A DNA stretch of 64,000 nt from Acidobacteriota bacterium (GCA_947470805.1 CANIVU010000007.1:1-64000), one strand, 5' to 3'; positions 19,458 through 28,751 are shown, numbered from the stretch's first letter. The notes: a model not told the origin generated them from the sequence alone. Numbers and translations: made by a program.

Positions 19458-20417
19458 TCACGGCACCGGCAGAACGGCCACGCCTGTTTTGCCGGTGTTG
19501 GTGACGACCCATTTACCCGTGGGGTCGATGGATGCGTGGAGGTGTGGGTCGCCGGGCTTGCGGAGGCCGGTGGCGAGGCGTTTGGTTTCGCCGGTGGCCG
19601 CGTCAATGAGCCAGATGTTGCCGTCGAAATCATCGGCGATTAGCTGCTTGCCGCCTTCGGTGGCTTGCGCGTGCCAGTAATGGCCGCGGATGATGACCTT
19701 CGTTGCGCCGTCGGGGGTGACGCGGAGGATGCCGTATTTGTCGAAAATCATGGTCATGTCACGGGTGCCGGGGATCCAGGCTTCGTGGGTGATCCACTCC
19801 TTGAGGGGCGTTAACCACTTGGCGGGTTCGGTGGCGTAATAGAAGGGGCGATTGCCGGTGCCGTCGGCATTGACGAGCCAGGTGCGCTGGGGGGCGTAGC
19901 CGCTGGTTTCCCAGGTGTAGAAGATGAGGGGATCCTTGTAGCTGTGCTGGACGTGGCCGATTTGGAAGCCTTGTTCGAGGACCTTCTTGTAAGCGCCCGT
20001 GGTGAGGTCGATGAGGCCGATTTCCCAGGAGTTTTCACTGTTTTTGAAGTACACGGCGGCGGATTTGCCGTCGTGGGAGAGGCTGGGCTGGCTGATGTTG
20101 CCGGGGGCGGTGGCGAGTTTGGTGGACTGTTTGGTTTCGACATCGACGGCCCAAAGTTCCCTGCCCTTTGGGTAGAGGACGCGGGTGGGGTGGAAGCGGT
20201 CGGGCATCGCGCCGTGGGCGTTGACGCCGGGGGAGTTGGTGAGGGCTGTCGATTCGCGGGTGGCGAGGTTGAACTTGTGGACTTGGCCGTCGTGGGCGTA
20301 GATGAGGTACTTCAGGTCGGCTGTGAAGTTGGAGTTGTGGAAGTAGAGATTGCCGTTTTGGCCTTCGGTATTGACGGTTATCAGGTTCGCGGCTAGGAGA
20401 AGAAGAGGGAGGCACAT
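19458..20417 (-). CDS. Exported beta-propeller, oligogalacturonate-lyase-like
   Basis: A short signal sequence (MCLPLLLLAANL) precedes WD40/PD40-type propeller blades in this 319-residue protein. The blocks GHVQHSYKDPLIFYTWE, QRTWLVNADGTGNRPF, ITHEAWIPGTRDM and GHYWHAQATEGGKQLIADD follow the order seen in oligogalacturonate lyases (PL22), whose His residues bind Mn and catalyse beta-elimination. It may therefore act on pectin fragments, but this family also has members of unknown activity. The first 25 bases overlap the end of the histone-deacetylase-like gene, so the two are coupled. Confidence 0.78.
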   Translation of the reverse strand: MCLPLLLLAANLITVNTEGQNGNLYFHNSNFTADLKYLIYAHDGQVHKFNLATRESTALTNSPGVNAHGAMPDRFHPTRVLYPKGRELWAVDVETKQSTKLATAPGNISQPSLSHDGKSAAVYFKNSENSWEIGLIDLTTGAYKKVLEQGFQIGHVQHSYKDPLIFYTWETSGYAPQRTWLVNADGTGNRPFYYATEPAKWLTPLKEWITHEAWIPGTRDMTMIFDKYGILRVTPDGATKVIIRGHYWHAQATEGGKQLIADDFDGNIWLIDAATGETKRLATGLRKPGDPHLHASIDPTGKWVVTNTGKTGVAVLPVP

Positions 20418-21283
20418 AGCTGGTAGGTTTGGGCGTGGGCGGCGGCGGTGAGCTCGATGGGATTAGCGTATCCCCCGCCGATGGTGATGACAAGGGGGGC
20501 GGCGTGGCGGCGGACGGCGGTGAATACCATTTCATCGCGGGTTTTGAGACCGGCCATTGTCAGGTCGAGTTTGCCGAGGGTGTCCTCTTTGAGCGGGTCG
20601 ACACCGGATTGGTAGAAGACGAAATCGGGGTTGTGGGCGAAGGCTTTGGGGAGGACTTCTTCGAGGGCGGCGAGGTATTCGGCGTCGTTGGTGTGGTCGG
20701 GGAGGGCGACGTCGATGGTGCTTTGTTGTTTGCGGAAGGGGAAGTTGTTTTGGCCGTGGAGGGAGAGGGTTAGTACTTCGGGATCGTTGGCGAAGATTTG
20801 GGCGGTGCCGTCGCCTTGGTGGACGTCGAGATCGATGACGGAGAAGCGAGTGAGGGTGGTGGTGGCACGGAGGTGGGCGATGGCAACGGCGATATCGTTG
20901 AAGACGCAGAAGCCGGAGCCTTCGGCGTAGAAGGCGTGGTGGGTACCTCCGGCTAGGGCACCGCTTACGTTTATGGTTAGGGCGGTTTGGGTGGCGGCTA
21001 ATGTAGCGCCGGCGCTGGCGAGAGTACGTTGGACAAGTTGGGGGGACCAGGGGAAGCCGATGCGGCGGATGGCGGCGGGGGTGAGGGTGCCGTGGATGAC
21101 GGCGTCGACGTAGTGGGGGTCGTGGGCGCGGGCGAGTTCATCGCGGGTGGCGAGGGGGGCGGGGTGAAAAGTGAAACGGGAGTCCTTTTGCAAGGACTCC
21201 CGGATTAGACGGTACTTGCTGACCGGAAAACGGTGTTCCGGCGGCAGGCCCATGTCGATGTGGTCGCAGTAGTAAAGTTGCAC
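20393..21283 (-). CDS. Histone deacetylase superfamily protein (class II / AcuC-like)
   Basis: The 296-residue protein has the complete deacetylase centre: HH (115-116) in AGGTHHAF, the zinc ligands Asp153 and His155 in DLDVHQGDG, Asp229 in SGVDPL, and Tyr272 in GGGY. It belongs to the bacterial proteins related to HDACs, acetylpolyamine amidohydrolases and AcuC, and should remove acyl groups from amines in the cytoplasm; the substrate is not evident. The start is a GTG immediately after the TAA of the upstream DUF1080 gene. A strong terminator-like hairpin lies within codons 28-36. Confidence 0.92.
   Translation of the reverse strand: MQLYYCDHIDMGLPPEHRFPVSKYRLIRESLQKDSRFTFHPAPLATRDELARAHDPHYVDAVIHGTLTPAAIRRIGFPWSPQLVQRTLASAGATLAATQTALTINVSGALAGGTHHAFYAEGSGFCVFNDIAVAIAHLRATTTLTRFSVIDLDVHQGDGTAQIFANDPEVLTLSLHGQNNFPFRKQQSTIDVALPDHTNDAEYLAALEEVLPKAFAHNPDFVFYQSGVDPLKEDTLGKLDLTMAGLKTRDEMVFTAVRRHAAPLVITIGGGYANPIELTAAAHAQTYQLCASLFFS
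21177..21202 (-). terminator. Terminator-like hairpin with GCAA loop inside the HDAC-like gene
   Basis: Read on the minus strand, an 11-base arm (CGGGAGTCCTT), a GCAA tetraloop of the stable GNRA type and a perfect complementary arm are followed by TTTCACTTTT. It sits 80 bases past the stop of the DUF1080 gene and inside codons 28-36 of the next gene. It could end part of the upstream transcripts when the downstream gene is not translated. Confidence 0.6.
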
Positions 21284-21946
21284 TTATTGAGCGGGCTTGG
21301 GTTCGTCGCGCTTGGTGAGATCGCGGATCATGATGTCCTTGAAGCGCATGTTGCCGGTGCCGCCGGAATGGAGCTGAAGGCTGATGCCGCCGTCGAAGCT
21401 CTTGGGGTTGGGGTCGGTGAAGTCGACCATGACGACGCCGTTCAAGCGGGAGAAGTAGCGGTTGCCTTCGACCTTGAGGAGGTATTCGTTCCAATCGCCG
21501 GCTCGGACGACGGTTTCGTTTTCGGGGGCGGGCCAAACGATCCAGGCGCGGCCGTCGCCATAAAGGCCACCGGTGTGCTGGCCGATGCGGCAATCGATTT
21601 CAAACTGCAAGCCCTGGGTGATGGTGGGCGTACCGGGCTTGAATTCGGAGTGGAAGAACACGCCGCTGTTGCCGTCGCCTTCGCACTTGAATTTGAAGGA
21701 GAGGTGGAAATCCTTGTAGTTCTTTTCGGTCTTGAGGTAGCCGTATTCCTTGGAGATGGCCTGGCCGTGGATGGTGCCGTTGTCGACGATCCACTTTTCC
21801 TTGCCGATTTCAGTCCAGCCGGTTAGGTCCTTACGGTTGAAGAGGGAGACCCAATCTTCGCCGGGGAGGACGGGGCGTTTGGGGCGCTGGGCAAAGGCAA
21901 GGGAGGCGCTGAGCGCGAGGAAGATGGCGAGGTGACGAATCCGCAT
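21284..21946 (-). CDS. Secreted DUF1080 protein (second copy)
   Basis: The ATG at 21946 begins a clear signal peptide (MRIRHLAIFLALSASLAFAQ); longer in-frame starts add no leader-like sequence. The 220-residue product has the DUF1080 pattern: WVSLFNRKDLTGW, FKCEGDGNSGVFFHSEF, GLQFEID and a final GGISLQLHSGGTGNMRFKDIMIRDL. It differs clearly from the DUF1080 protein at 6463-7194, so they are not a recent duplication. A role in extracytoplasmic sugar breakdown is inferred from the family. It is first in the order DUF1080, HDAC-like, propeller. Confidence 0.9.
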   Translation of the reverse strand: MRIRHLAIFLALSASLAFAQRPKRPVLPGEDWVSLFNRKDLTGWTEIGKEKWIVDNGTIHGQAISKEYGYLKTEKNYKDFHLSFKFKCEGDGNSGVFFHSEFKPGTPTITQGLQFEIDCRIGQHTGGLYGDGRAWIVWPAPENETVVRAGDWNEYLLKVEGNRYFSRLNGVVMVDFTDPNPKSFDGGISLQLHSGGTGNMRFKDIMIRDLTKRDEPKPAQ

Positions 21947-22003
21947 GAACGATAGTTTATCGCGTGTTTGGTGCGAGGATGATAGAACGATGAATGTGAA
22001 TGA

Positions 22004-23491
22004 ATGATGGGGCACCGGTATATTGCGGTCCTACTGCTTTTGATGGCGTTCATCGTCTTCGCGGTGACGGATTCGGCGTTCACGTTTCTGGAGGATGAGA
22101 CGGCGATTGTGACGGCGGCCCGGGCTCCGGCCGAAGAGACTATCGGTTTGTTCCTAACGGGGAACGGTCAACACGAACATCCGCCATTGTCCGACCTGTT
22201 GCTCCATTACTGGCTGCCGGTAGCGAACCGCTCTGCGTTGGCGTTGCGGATTCCGTCCATCGTTTTTTATCTTGGTGGGCTATTTCTGCTGGGAGTTTCG
22301 GTGGGAGTTCGCGCGGAGTTGGCGGTGGTGACGATCGGTGTGTTGTGGCCGTTCGGATTTCATTTTGGCCGGTTGTGTGGATGGTACTCGCTGACGTTTT
22401 TTCTGTTGGCGGCGTTGACGGTAGCCTACGAACGGTTGCTGGCTGGGGGGCGGATCGGGTGGTTCGTTGCGTGCGGCGTTCTGCTTTCCTACTGTAACTA
22501 CTACGGCTGGGTGGTGGTGGTTTGCCTCTTGGCGGATTGTGCGCGGCGACGGCACGCGCGGTGGCGAATACTGAGCGTGGCCACAATTGGATTCATGACG
22601 ATTGCCTACCTGCCATAGTGGGAAGCGTTCGCCCAACAGTTGGCATACGGGGTGCAGGCAGGTGGCGGGCGTTCGATCCTTGCGCAGATCGCCAACAGCG
22701 CTTATTGCGGCTACTCCCTGTTTGTCAGCGAAGCGATAGCCCCTTGGTTTTGGCAGATTAGCATTCCGTTGTCGATTGCGATCACCGTGTGTGTATGGTG
22801 TACGGCCTCGAGTGCGGGGGAGGACCACCGGGTGTACTTCTGGATGTTCTGGGTGTTGTTTGGCGGGCTAGCAATTGCCGGTGCACTGGTGACGAAGCGA
22901 CTTCTTTTTATCACGCCGTGGCTGCTTATCGCTATAGGTACGGCGCTGACATCGCCTGGGGCACGTGCGCGGCGGCGGATGCTACTGGCGAGCCTGATTG
23001 GATTGGGTGTAGCCGGATGGGCCGGGATGGTTGGGCGCCAATGGTATGCGGCGCCGCATTTTGTGGAGCCATGGGAGGCGCTTGCCCGCGACGCAGCGCG
23101 GCAGGCAGAGGGCGGGGCGACGATTGTCTCCAATTCGCCTTCGTTTCTGTTCTACGCCAATTATGCGTTCGCCGAGAGAGGGCTGCTTCGAGGGCCATTC
23201 CAGCCGGGCTGGATTGCGGACAACCGCGTGGTGGGGCCAGGGGAATCGATTCCGGCTGGCGAGGTGCTGCTGTTTGAAGGGGTGAACATCACCCAAGTGG
23301 AGGCGATGGAGACGTTGAAGGAGCAATTGGCTGCGAAGTGCAAGGCAATGGGCGCTCGGGAGTTGCTGCCCGATTACGGGTACGCGCTCAAGCAGCGATT
23401 CTTTGGCGGGGCCGGCCAGCGGGAGTACCGGATTGCAATTCGATCGTTCCGGTGCGGAGAGGGAATTACGCCGTTAGTTCGGCCTGAATAG
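22004..23491 (+). pseudogene. GT39-like membrane glycosyltransferase interrupted by an amber codon
   Basis: Two halves in the same frame are separated only by a TAG at 22616-22618. The first 204 codons give several membrane helices and the GT-C signature Asp-Glu in FLEDETAIVTAAR and EHPPLSDLLLHYW; the second half continues with WEAFAQQLAYGV, more helices and a soluble C-terminal domain with IVSNSPSFLFYANY. Together they form a 495-codon protein typical of the dolichyl-phosphate-mannose mannosyltransferase (GT39) family. There are no frameshifts or other stops, so the mutation is recent, a sequencing error, or read through. Its end overlaps the end of glmM by 26 bases. Confidence 0.8.
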
Positions 23492-24803
23492 CGGTGGCGA
23501 TGGATTCGGCGTGGTGGCCGACGCGGTCGAGGGTGGGTCCTTCGACCATGACGCGGGCCAGGGGCTCGGTGCCAGAGAAACGAACCACGACGCGGCCGGC
23601 TTCGCCGAACTCTTCATTGCAGGCGCGGATAGCGGCTTGGACCGTGTCGAGCTCTTCGAGCGGGCGTTTTTTGCCAAAGCGGACGTTGACCAGGGTTTGG
23701 GGGAGAATCGTCAGGGAGTCGGCGAGCGTATCGAGGGCGGCGCGTTCCCGCACCATGATGTCGAGCAGGCGGAGCATGGTCAACATGCCGTCGCCAGTGG
23801 TGGCCTGTTCGTGGAAAATGACGTGGCCGGACTGTTCGCCGCCGATGTTGGCGCCGAGGCGGATCATCTCTTCGAGAACGTACTTATCGCCGACGGCGGT
23901 ACGAGCGAGCTTGATGCCGCTGGCCTTGAGGGCCAGTTCGAGGCCGAGGTTGGACATGACCGTCGCGACGACGGTATCGGCGGGGAGGGCGTGGCGGTTG
24001 TGTGCGTCGCGGCCGCAGATGAGTAGGACGTGGTCGCCATCGATCCGGCGGCCGGAGCGGCCGGCAAACATGGCGCGATCGGCATCACCATCGAAGGCCA
24101 CGGCGAGATCGGCATTGTAGGCGATGACGGCGTCCTGGATATGTTCGGTGTGGAGCGCCCCGCAGTTGAGATTGATGTTGCGACCGTTGGGGGAGCAGTG
24201 CAGCTCGACCACTTCGGCGCCGAGGCTGCGGAGGAGGGCCGGGGCGAAGGCACTGGCCGAGCCGTTACCGCCATCGACAACGATTTTTAATTTCGCCAGG
24301 CTTTGGGTGAAACTATGGCGGAGAAAGTCCGTGTAGCCAGCGCCGGCGCCGGAGTGGACTTGGAGATCGCCGGCGACGCCAGCGGACTCCTCGGCGAGGG
24401 CGAAGATGCGTTTTTCGAGTTCGAGCTCTTCGGCGTCGGGCACCTTGTAGCCAGAGTGGGCGAAGAGTTTAAGGCCGTTGTCCTGGAAGGGGTTGTGGGA
24501 GGCCGAAATCATTAGCCCGGCGGCGTACGATCCGTTGCGGGTGAGCCAGGCGACGCCGGGCGTGGTGAGCACGCCTGCGACTTCGAATTCGACGTCTTCG
24601 TGGGCGAGACCGGCGGTGACTTGGGCGGCGAGGGCGGGGCCGGATTCGCGGGTATCCATACCGATGAGAACGCGCGGGGTTTCTGAATGCGACTTGGCCC
24701 ATTCGCCGAGGGCGCGGCCGAAGACGTAGACCGTGCGGGCATCAAGCGGGTATTGCCCGGCTACACCACGGATGCCGTCGGTGCCGAAGAGTTGGCGGGC
24801 CAT
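23466..24803 (-). CDS. glmM: Phosphoglucosamine mutase
   Basis: This 445-residue enzyme interconverts glucosamine-6-phosphate and glucosamine-1-phosphate, the step that feeds UDP-GlcNAc for peptidoglycan. The start FGTDGIRG, catalytic Ser102 in ISASHNP, the metal loop AFDGDADRAMF and the phosphate-binding loop RFSGTEPLARVM are all present. A strong ribosome site (GGGGGAGGGAA) lies in the last codons of cdaR, two bases before this gene. The order cdaA-cdaR-glmM is the conserved c-di-AMP operon known from Firmicutes, where CdaR and GlmM modulate CdaA. Confidence 0.97.
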   Translation of the reverse strand: MARQLFGTDGIRGVAGQYPLDARTVYVFGRALGEWAKSHSETPRVLIGMDTRESGPALAAQVTAGLAHEDVEFEVAGVLTTPGVAWLTRNGSYAAGLMISASHNPFQDNGLKLFAHSGYKVPDAEELELEKRIFALAEESAGVAGDLQVHSGAGAGYTDFLRHSFTQSLAKLKIVVDGGNGSASAFAPALLRSLGAEVVELHCSPNGRNINLNCGALHTEHIQDAVIAYNADLAVAFDGDADRAMFAGRSGRRIDGDHVLLICGRDAHNRHALPADTVVATVMSNLGLELALKASGIKLARTAVGDKYVLEEMIRLGANIGGEQSGHVIFHEQATTGDGMLTMLRLLDIMVRERAALDTLADSLTILPQTLVNVRFGKKRPLEELDTVQAAIRACNEEFGEAGRVVVRFSGTEPLARVMVEGPTLDRVGHHAESIATAIQAELTA

Positions 24804-24805
24804 GA

Positions 24806-25486
24806 TTAGTTCCCTCCCCCTGGAGGGCCGATGCGTTCCATGACGAGGCGGACACGGACGGTGGAGGCGCCATCGATGCGAAGCTGCGGATCGTCAACGA
24901 ACGTGCTGACGCGGGTTTCCGATTCAGTGATGACGCCGTTCAAATCGATGGGGTCCGTATCGATGGATTGCAGTTGCTCAACACGGCTGCGGGGGCCGAT
25001 GACGCGGAGATGTTCGGGCGAGAGTTCCTGTTTAGCGATGCGGTAGCCGGGCATGGGGTTGCCGGCGTAGCGGATCTGGACAGGGATATCGCGGTCGAAA
25101 CGCTCTTCGAAACGCATACGGATTTGCGTGGGGATCGCACGCTCCAATTGCAGGCCCGCAGGGACTCGGATGGCGCGGTTGTCCAGGTTAAACGTCCAAT
25201 CACCAGGTCTACTCACTCCTTCCAGATCGACCACAACAGCCACATCCTTTAGGAACGAATCGTTCATCTTGCCCGAGGGGCCGCGGACGAAAAGGTTGAC
25301 GCGGTTGACCATACCGCTTGAAACTTCAAATGATTTTGGGAAGTGGCGATACTCGACGGGGACATCGATGGCGGTGGCGAGTTCATGTTCGCCGACGATG
25401 GCGATCCAGAGGAGTGAGGCGATGGCGAGGCTTAAGACCTTGGCTCCGATGTTGAGGGTGAAGAAACGTTTGGCGGAGGCGAACAC
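24806..25486 (-). CDS. cdaR: YbbR-domain regulator of diadenylate cyclase
   Basis: The 226-residue protein has one N-terminal membrane helix (about residues 14-31, KVLSLAIASLLWIAIVG) and YbbR repeats outside the membrane (VRGPSGKMNDSF, VPVEYRHFP, DIPVQIRYAGNPMPGYRI, LRVIGPRSRVEQL). In Firmicutes CdaR binds the cyclase CdaA and adjusts its activity. The start is a GTG that shares one base with the TAG of cdaA, and AAGGAG lies eight bases upstream within cdaA. The position between cdaA and glmM supports the name. Confidence 0.93.
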   Translation of the reverse strand: MFASAKRFFTLNIGAKVLSLAIASLLWIAIVGEHELATAIDVPVEYRHFPKSFEVSSGMVNRVNLFVRGPSGKMNDSFLKDVAVVVDLEGVSRPGDWTFNLDNRAIRVPAGLQLERAIPTQIRMRFEERFDRDIPVQIRYAGNPMPGYRIAKQELSPEHLRVIGPRSRVEQLQSIDTDPIDLNGVITESETRVSTFVDDPQLRIDGASTVRVRLVMERIGPPGGGN

Positions 25487-26310
25487 TAGCGCTGCTCCTT
25501 GGTGGCGGCGAGTTCGGCTTCCGGTTGATGGGCGCGGGGTTCGACGGCGCGACGGGTGAGGCGTTGTTCGACGCGTTCAATGGTCACGTCGTACTCGATT
25601 TCATTGCGGGCGGCGATGGAGATGCGGCCGGTCTCTTCGCTGACTATGAGGGAGATGCAGTCTGTTTCCTCCGTGATACCGATGCCGGCACGGTGGCGGG
25701 TGCCGAGGAAGCGGAGGAGTTCCGGGTTCATCGTAAGAGGCAGGAAGCAGGCGGCGGCGGCGACCCGGTCACCCTGGATGATGACGGCTCCATCGTGCAT
25801 GGCCGAACCGGGATAGAAGATGGCGAGCAGGAGATCGCGCGAGACGTTGGCGTCGAGCGGGACGCCGCTTTCGACAAACGTGCGGAGGCCGACTTCACGT
25901 TCGACAACGATCAAGGCGCCGATCTTCTGTTGGGCCAACTGCTGGATGGCGAGGAGGAGCTCTTCGACCGTTTCGCGGCGATGGAGGCGGCCGCCGAAGC
26001 CGATGACGCGGCGTTGGCCGATGCGGGCCAGGAGACGGCGGATTTCGCTTTGGAACATGACGATCATGCCGAAGGCGGTGTAGGGGGCGAGGGTGGCGAG
26101 GATGGTGCGGAGGAGTTCGAGTTTGGCGTAGACGCTGACCAGATAGACGAGAACGATGATGAGCAGGCCGGCGAGGATGGCGGCCGACCGGCGGCCGCGG
26201 ACGATGATGATGAACTGATAGATGATGAACGCCGTGAGCACAATATCCAGGGACGCCGCCCAGGTGAGGCGGGGCATTTGGAGCAGCAGTGATTCGAGCA
26301 GTGGCGTCAT
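25486..26310 (-). CDS. cdaA: Diadenylate cyclase, CdaA type
   Basis: The 274-residue membrane enzyme makes c-di-AMP from two ATP. Three hydrophobic helices (about residues 18-37, 43-62 and 66-87) precede the DAC domain. The catalytic DGA motif (173-175, in MHDGAVII) and the RHR motif (205-207, in GTRHRAGIGITEETD) are intact. The C-terminal tail is charged and unlike Bacillus CdaA. It lies one base after the DUF362 gene and overlaps cdaR, and forms the classic cdaA-cdaR-glmM set. Confidence 0.96.
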   Translation of the reverse strand: MTPLLESLLLQMPRLTWAASLDIVLTAFIIYQFIIIVRGRRSAAILAGLLIIVLVYLVSVYAKLELLRTILATLAPYTAFGMIVMFQSEIRRLLARIGQRRVIGFGGRLHRRETVEELLLAIQQLAQQKIGALIVVEREVGLRTFVESGVPLDANVSRDLLLAIFYPGSAMHDGAVIIQGDRVAAAACFLPLTMNPELLRFLGTRHRAGIGITEETDCISLIVSEETGRISIAARNEIEYDVTIERVEQRLTRRAVEPRAHQPEAELAATKEQR

Positions 26311-26311
26311 G

Positions 26312-27430
26312 TTAGTTTTTTCGGAAGGCGTAGCGCGCTTCAGCGATGGGCGTTCCGAGAACGGGGATCCGGGTCAGGTCGGCAGAGCCGAGGCCGAGGG
26401 ATTCGGCGAGCAGGAGCGTGTTGTCACATGTATCAAATGGCGCCACCCCTTTGGGGGCGCGGGGATCGTAGCCCATGACAGCGGCGCCGACGGCGTCGGT
26501 ATTGACGGCGTTGAATCCGGCCAGTACCACGCCGGGTTTGGCGAGGGCTAGCCCCGTGATCCATGGGCCTTCGCCGCCGGTGACGGTTTCGATGCCGTCG
26601 ATGATGGCGATATCGATTGGGCGGGCGGCGTTCAACTCCGCGGTGATGCGGGGCATTCGGTATTCGGGGCTGCGGGAGGAGTGGGGGTCCTTTTCGGCGT
26701 CGGCGATGCGGGCGGGCTGGCGTTCGCCCAAGTGGCAGATTTTGACACGGCCTTTGGTAGGGGATTCGTTGGGGGCGTCGACGCCGGCGTCATCCCCATA
26801 GATGGAGGCCGGGGTGATGCCGAAGATGTTTTTCATGGACAGGGTGATGCCGCAGGTGGCGTGGTCCTTCAGCTTGGCGAGGCTGACAAAGACGTCGGTG
26901 TCCATGTAGGAGTGGTTCAGTTCGTAGGCCGGGAAGATGAGACCGCCGTTGGGGACTTTGTGGGTGATGTAGCGCGCACCTTTGCCTAACGCGTTGGTGT
27001 TTTCGAATTCTATTTTGGGCGCGATCGATTGTAACTGGCGGACATTCCAGCCGGAATCGAGAAGGTACTCTTCGAGCGGGCCGGCGGTGGCCCAGCAGCT
27101 TTCGACGAAGCGGATACGGGTGGCGCCGGCTTCGTTCAATAAGTGGGCGAAGGCACCGGCGAGTTTGGGGTGGGAGTAGTGGGTAAGAGAGGGAGCGCGG
27201 CCTTGGAATTTCAGGGCCGGGGAACCGGTGAGATTTAGCTTGATGGTGACGGTTTTGTTGCGAACTTTGGGGGCGAGGCCGCCGAGGGAGTCGAACATCT
27301 GGCGGAGGGTGGCGGTGAGATTTATGTTGTAGGAATCGGCCTTGGCAACGGCGACAGGACGCGCGGGGGCGGGTGCGGCGAAGAGCGGCGCGGCGGCGGC
27401 GGCGAGAACTTGTCGGCGGTTCACAAACAT
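26312..27430 (-). CDS. Exported DUF362 protein
   Basis: The product has 372 residues with a twin-arginine-like leader (NRRQVLAAAAAPLFAAP). The DUF362 core is clear: VTIKLNLTGSP, a block around HPKLAGAFAHLLNEAGATRIRF, and SLAKLKDHATCGITLSMKNIFG. The function of this domain is unknown; related proteins sometimes carry ferredoxin-like clusters, but no CxxCxxC set is seen here. It is one base upstream of cdaA and four bases after the preceding gene, so it probably shares their transcript. Confidence 0.9.
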   Translation of the reverse strand: MFVNRRQVLAAAAAPLFAAPAPARPVAVAKADSYNINLTATLRQMFDSLGGLAPKVRNKTVTIKLNLTGSPALKFQGRAPSLTHYSHPKLAGAFAHLLNEAGATRIRFVESCWATAGPLEEYLLDSGWNVRQLQSIAPKIEFENTNALGKGARYITHKVPNGGLIFPAYELNHSYMDTDVFVSLAKLKDHATCGITLSMKNIFGITPASIYGDDAGVDAPNESPTKGRVKICHLGERQPARIADAEKDPHSSRSPEYRMPRITAELNAARPIDIAIIDGIETVTGGEGPWITGLALAKPGVVLAGFNAVNTDAVGAAVMGYDPRAPKGVAPFDTCDNTLLLAESLGLGSADLTRIPVLGTPIAEARYAFRKN

Positions 27431-27434
27431 TACA

Positions 27435-28742
27435 TTATTCTAATTCCAGTATCGCGTACCAACCCATCTCAGGTATATCAATTCCGGTGCCATCTTCTGT
27501 GGGATAAGTCTCTAATGAACGGGATTTAAGGCCGGGGAGGTGGAGGGTGGCGCGTTTCCATTTTCCAAGCATGTGGGCGGTGATGGATTCGACCGGGAAA
27601 TCGGTGTAGTTGACGAGGTGGAGGACGCGGCGGGCGGAGTCGGGGGACTCCGTCAGGTTTGACAGCATGGTGCCGACGTTGAAGAGGCGGGCGCCCAGGT
27701 TGCGGCGTCCGGTGAGGGCGTTGACCTCCTTCCAGATGGCATCGAGTTTGGTGAGTTCTTTTTCGTCGAGGGTGATCTGTCCGTCGCGGGGCGTGGGGAA
27801 CTGCCAGTCCTTGGGGCCGGTCAGGACGGTACCGCCGGAGCGGGTGAACTGGGCGAGATGTTCACGTTCGGATTCGCTCATGTTTTTGGGGTCGACGTTG
27901 ACGGCCATGAGAGCGCCGCGCATCTTTTCGGGCTGGATGTTGGCGGCGGGGATGGGGCGGACGGGGGTGTGTTTAATGGCGATCATGTCGAGGATGCCAC
28001 CGGAGAGGAGAGCGCCGGATTTGGGGTCCTGGATGAGGGTGAGCTGGCCGGAGGCGGGCCAGGTGAGTTTGTCTTTGTGGGTTTCGAGGAAGGCCAGTTG
28101 GGTTGTGAGGATGCGCCAGTCGCGGAGGGCGTTGGCGTCTTTGGCGAGCAGGCGTTTTTGAAGATCCACGTCGAGGGCGATGACCCATTTGGCGCCGCAC
28201 ATGGCGGCTTCGGCGGTGACCTGCAAGTAGCGAGAGATGGGGTAGGCCTTGTTGGGCGGAGGGGTGTTGGCAATCCAGATGGGTTTGTTCGTCAGCGCGC
28301 GGGCAAAGCGGAGGAAGCCCGCGTTGGTATCGATCCAGGGGCCGCCGCTGGGGGCGGCTTTGGCGTGGTCGTCCGGGGTGGGGTTGACGCCGGGCCATAC
28401 GCCTTGGGTGGTGGCGATTAGTTCGGCTTTGGTGAAGTCGAGGCTGGAGCGTAGGACGAGCGGGTAGACGGGAATGGTAGATGGCTGGGCGGGTGCGGCG
28501 GAGAGGATGGCGTCGAGGTGGGCGGCGGCTTTGGGATCCCAGGGTTGGGCGATGATGCCGATGGTGGCGATGCCTTGTTCGTGGGCTTTGGCGGTGAACT
28601 GGGGGGACCAGTTTTGGGGTTCGAGGAGGAGGCAGTTGATGGGGGTGTCTTTGAGCAGGGCGAGGGAGGCGGGATCTGCCGTGGGCCAACGCATGGGGAC
28701 CCAGGTGGCGAGAGAGGCCACGGCGGCGGCGAGGAGGAGCAT
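27435..28742 (-). CDS. Exported protein of unknown function, possibly glycosidase-like
   Basis: The 435-residue product begins with a signal sequence (MLLLAAAVASLA). The N-terminal half alternates hydrophobic strands and helices as in a TIM barrel (INCLLLEPQNW, GIATIGIIAQPWDP, PIWIANTPP, KWVIALDVDLQ). The next part (GALMAVNVDPKNMSESEREH, RSGGTVLTGPKDW) looks like a glutamine-amidotransferase-like domain as found in some bacterial glycosidases, and a beta-rich end follows. No catalytic residues can be assigned. It lies between the lipoprotein and DUF362 genes with gaps of nine and four bases. Confidence 0.72.
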   Translation of the reverse strand: MLLLAAAVASLATWVPMRWPTADPASLALLKDTPINCLLLEPQNWSPQFTAKAHEQGIATIGIIAQPWDPKAAAHLDAILSAAPAQPSTIPVYPLVLRSSLDFTKAELIATTQGVWPGVNPTPDDHAKAAPSGGPWIDTNAGFLRFARALTNKPIWIANTPPPNKAYPISRYLQVTAEAAMCGAKWVIALDVDLQKRLLAKDANALRDWRILTTQLAFLETHKDKLTWPASGQLTLIQDPKSGALLSGGILDMIAIKHTPVRPIPAANIQPEKMRGALMAVNVDPKNMSESEREHLAQFTRSGGTVLTGPKDWQFPTPRDGQITLDEKELTKLDAIWKEVNALTGRRNLGARLFNVGTMLSNLTESPDSARRVLHLVNYTDFPVESITAHMLGKWKRATLHLPGLKSRSLETYPTEDGTGIDIPEMGWYAILELE

Positions 28743-28751
28743 AACTCCATT

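Noticed and set aside
19465-19499. An 8-base inverted repeat with an 18-base loop near the end of the propeller gene
   Set aside because: The arms are short, the loop long, it lies wholly in coding sequence and no T-run follows; probably chance.
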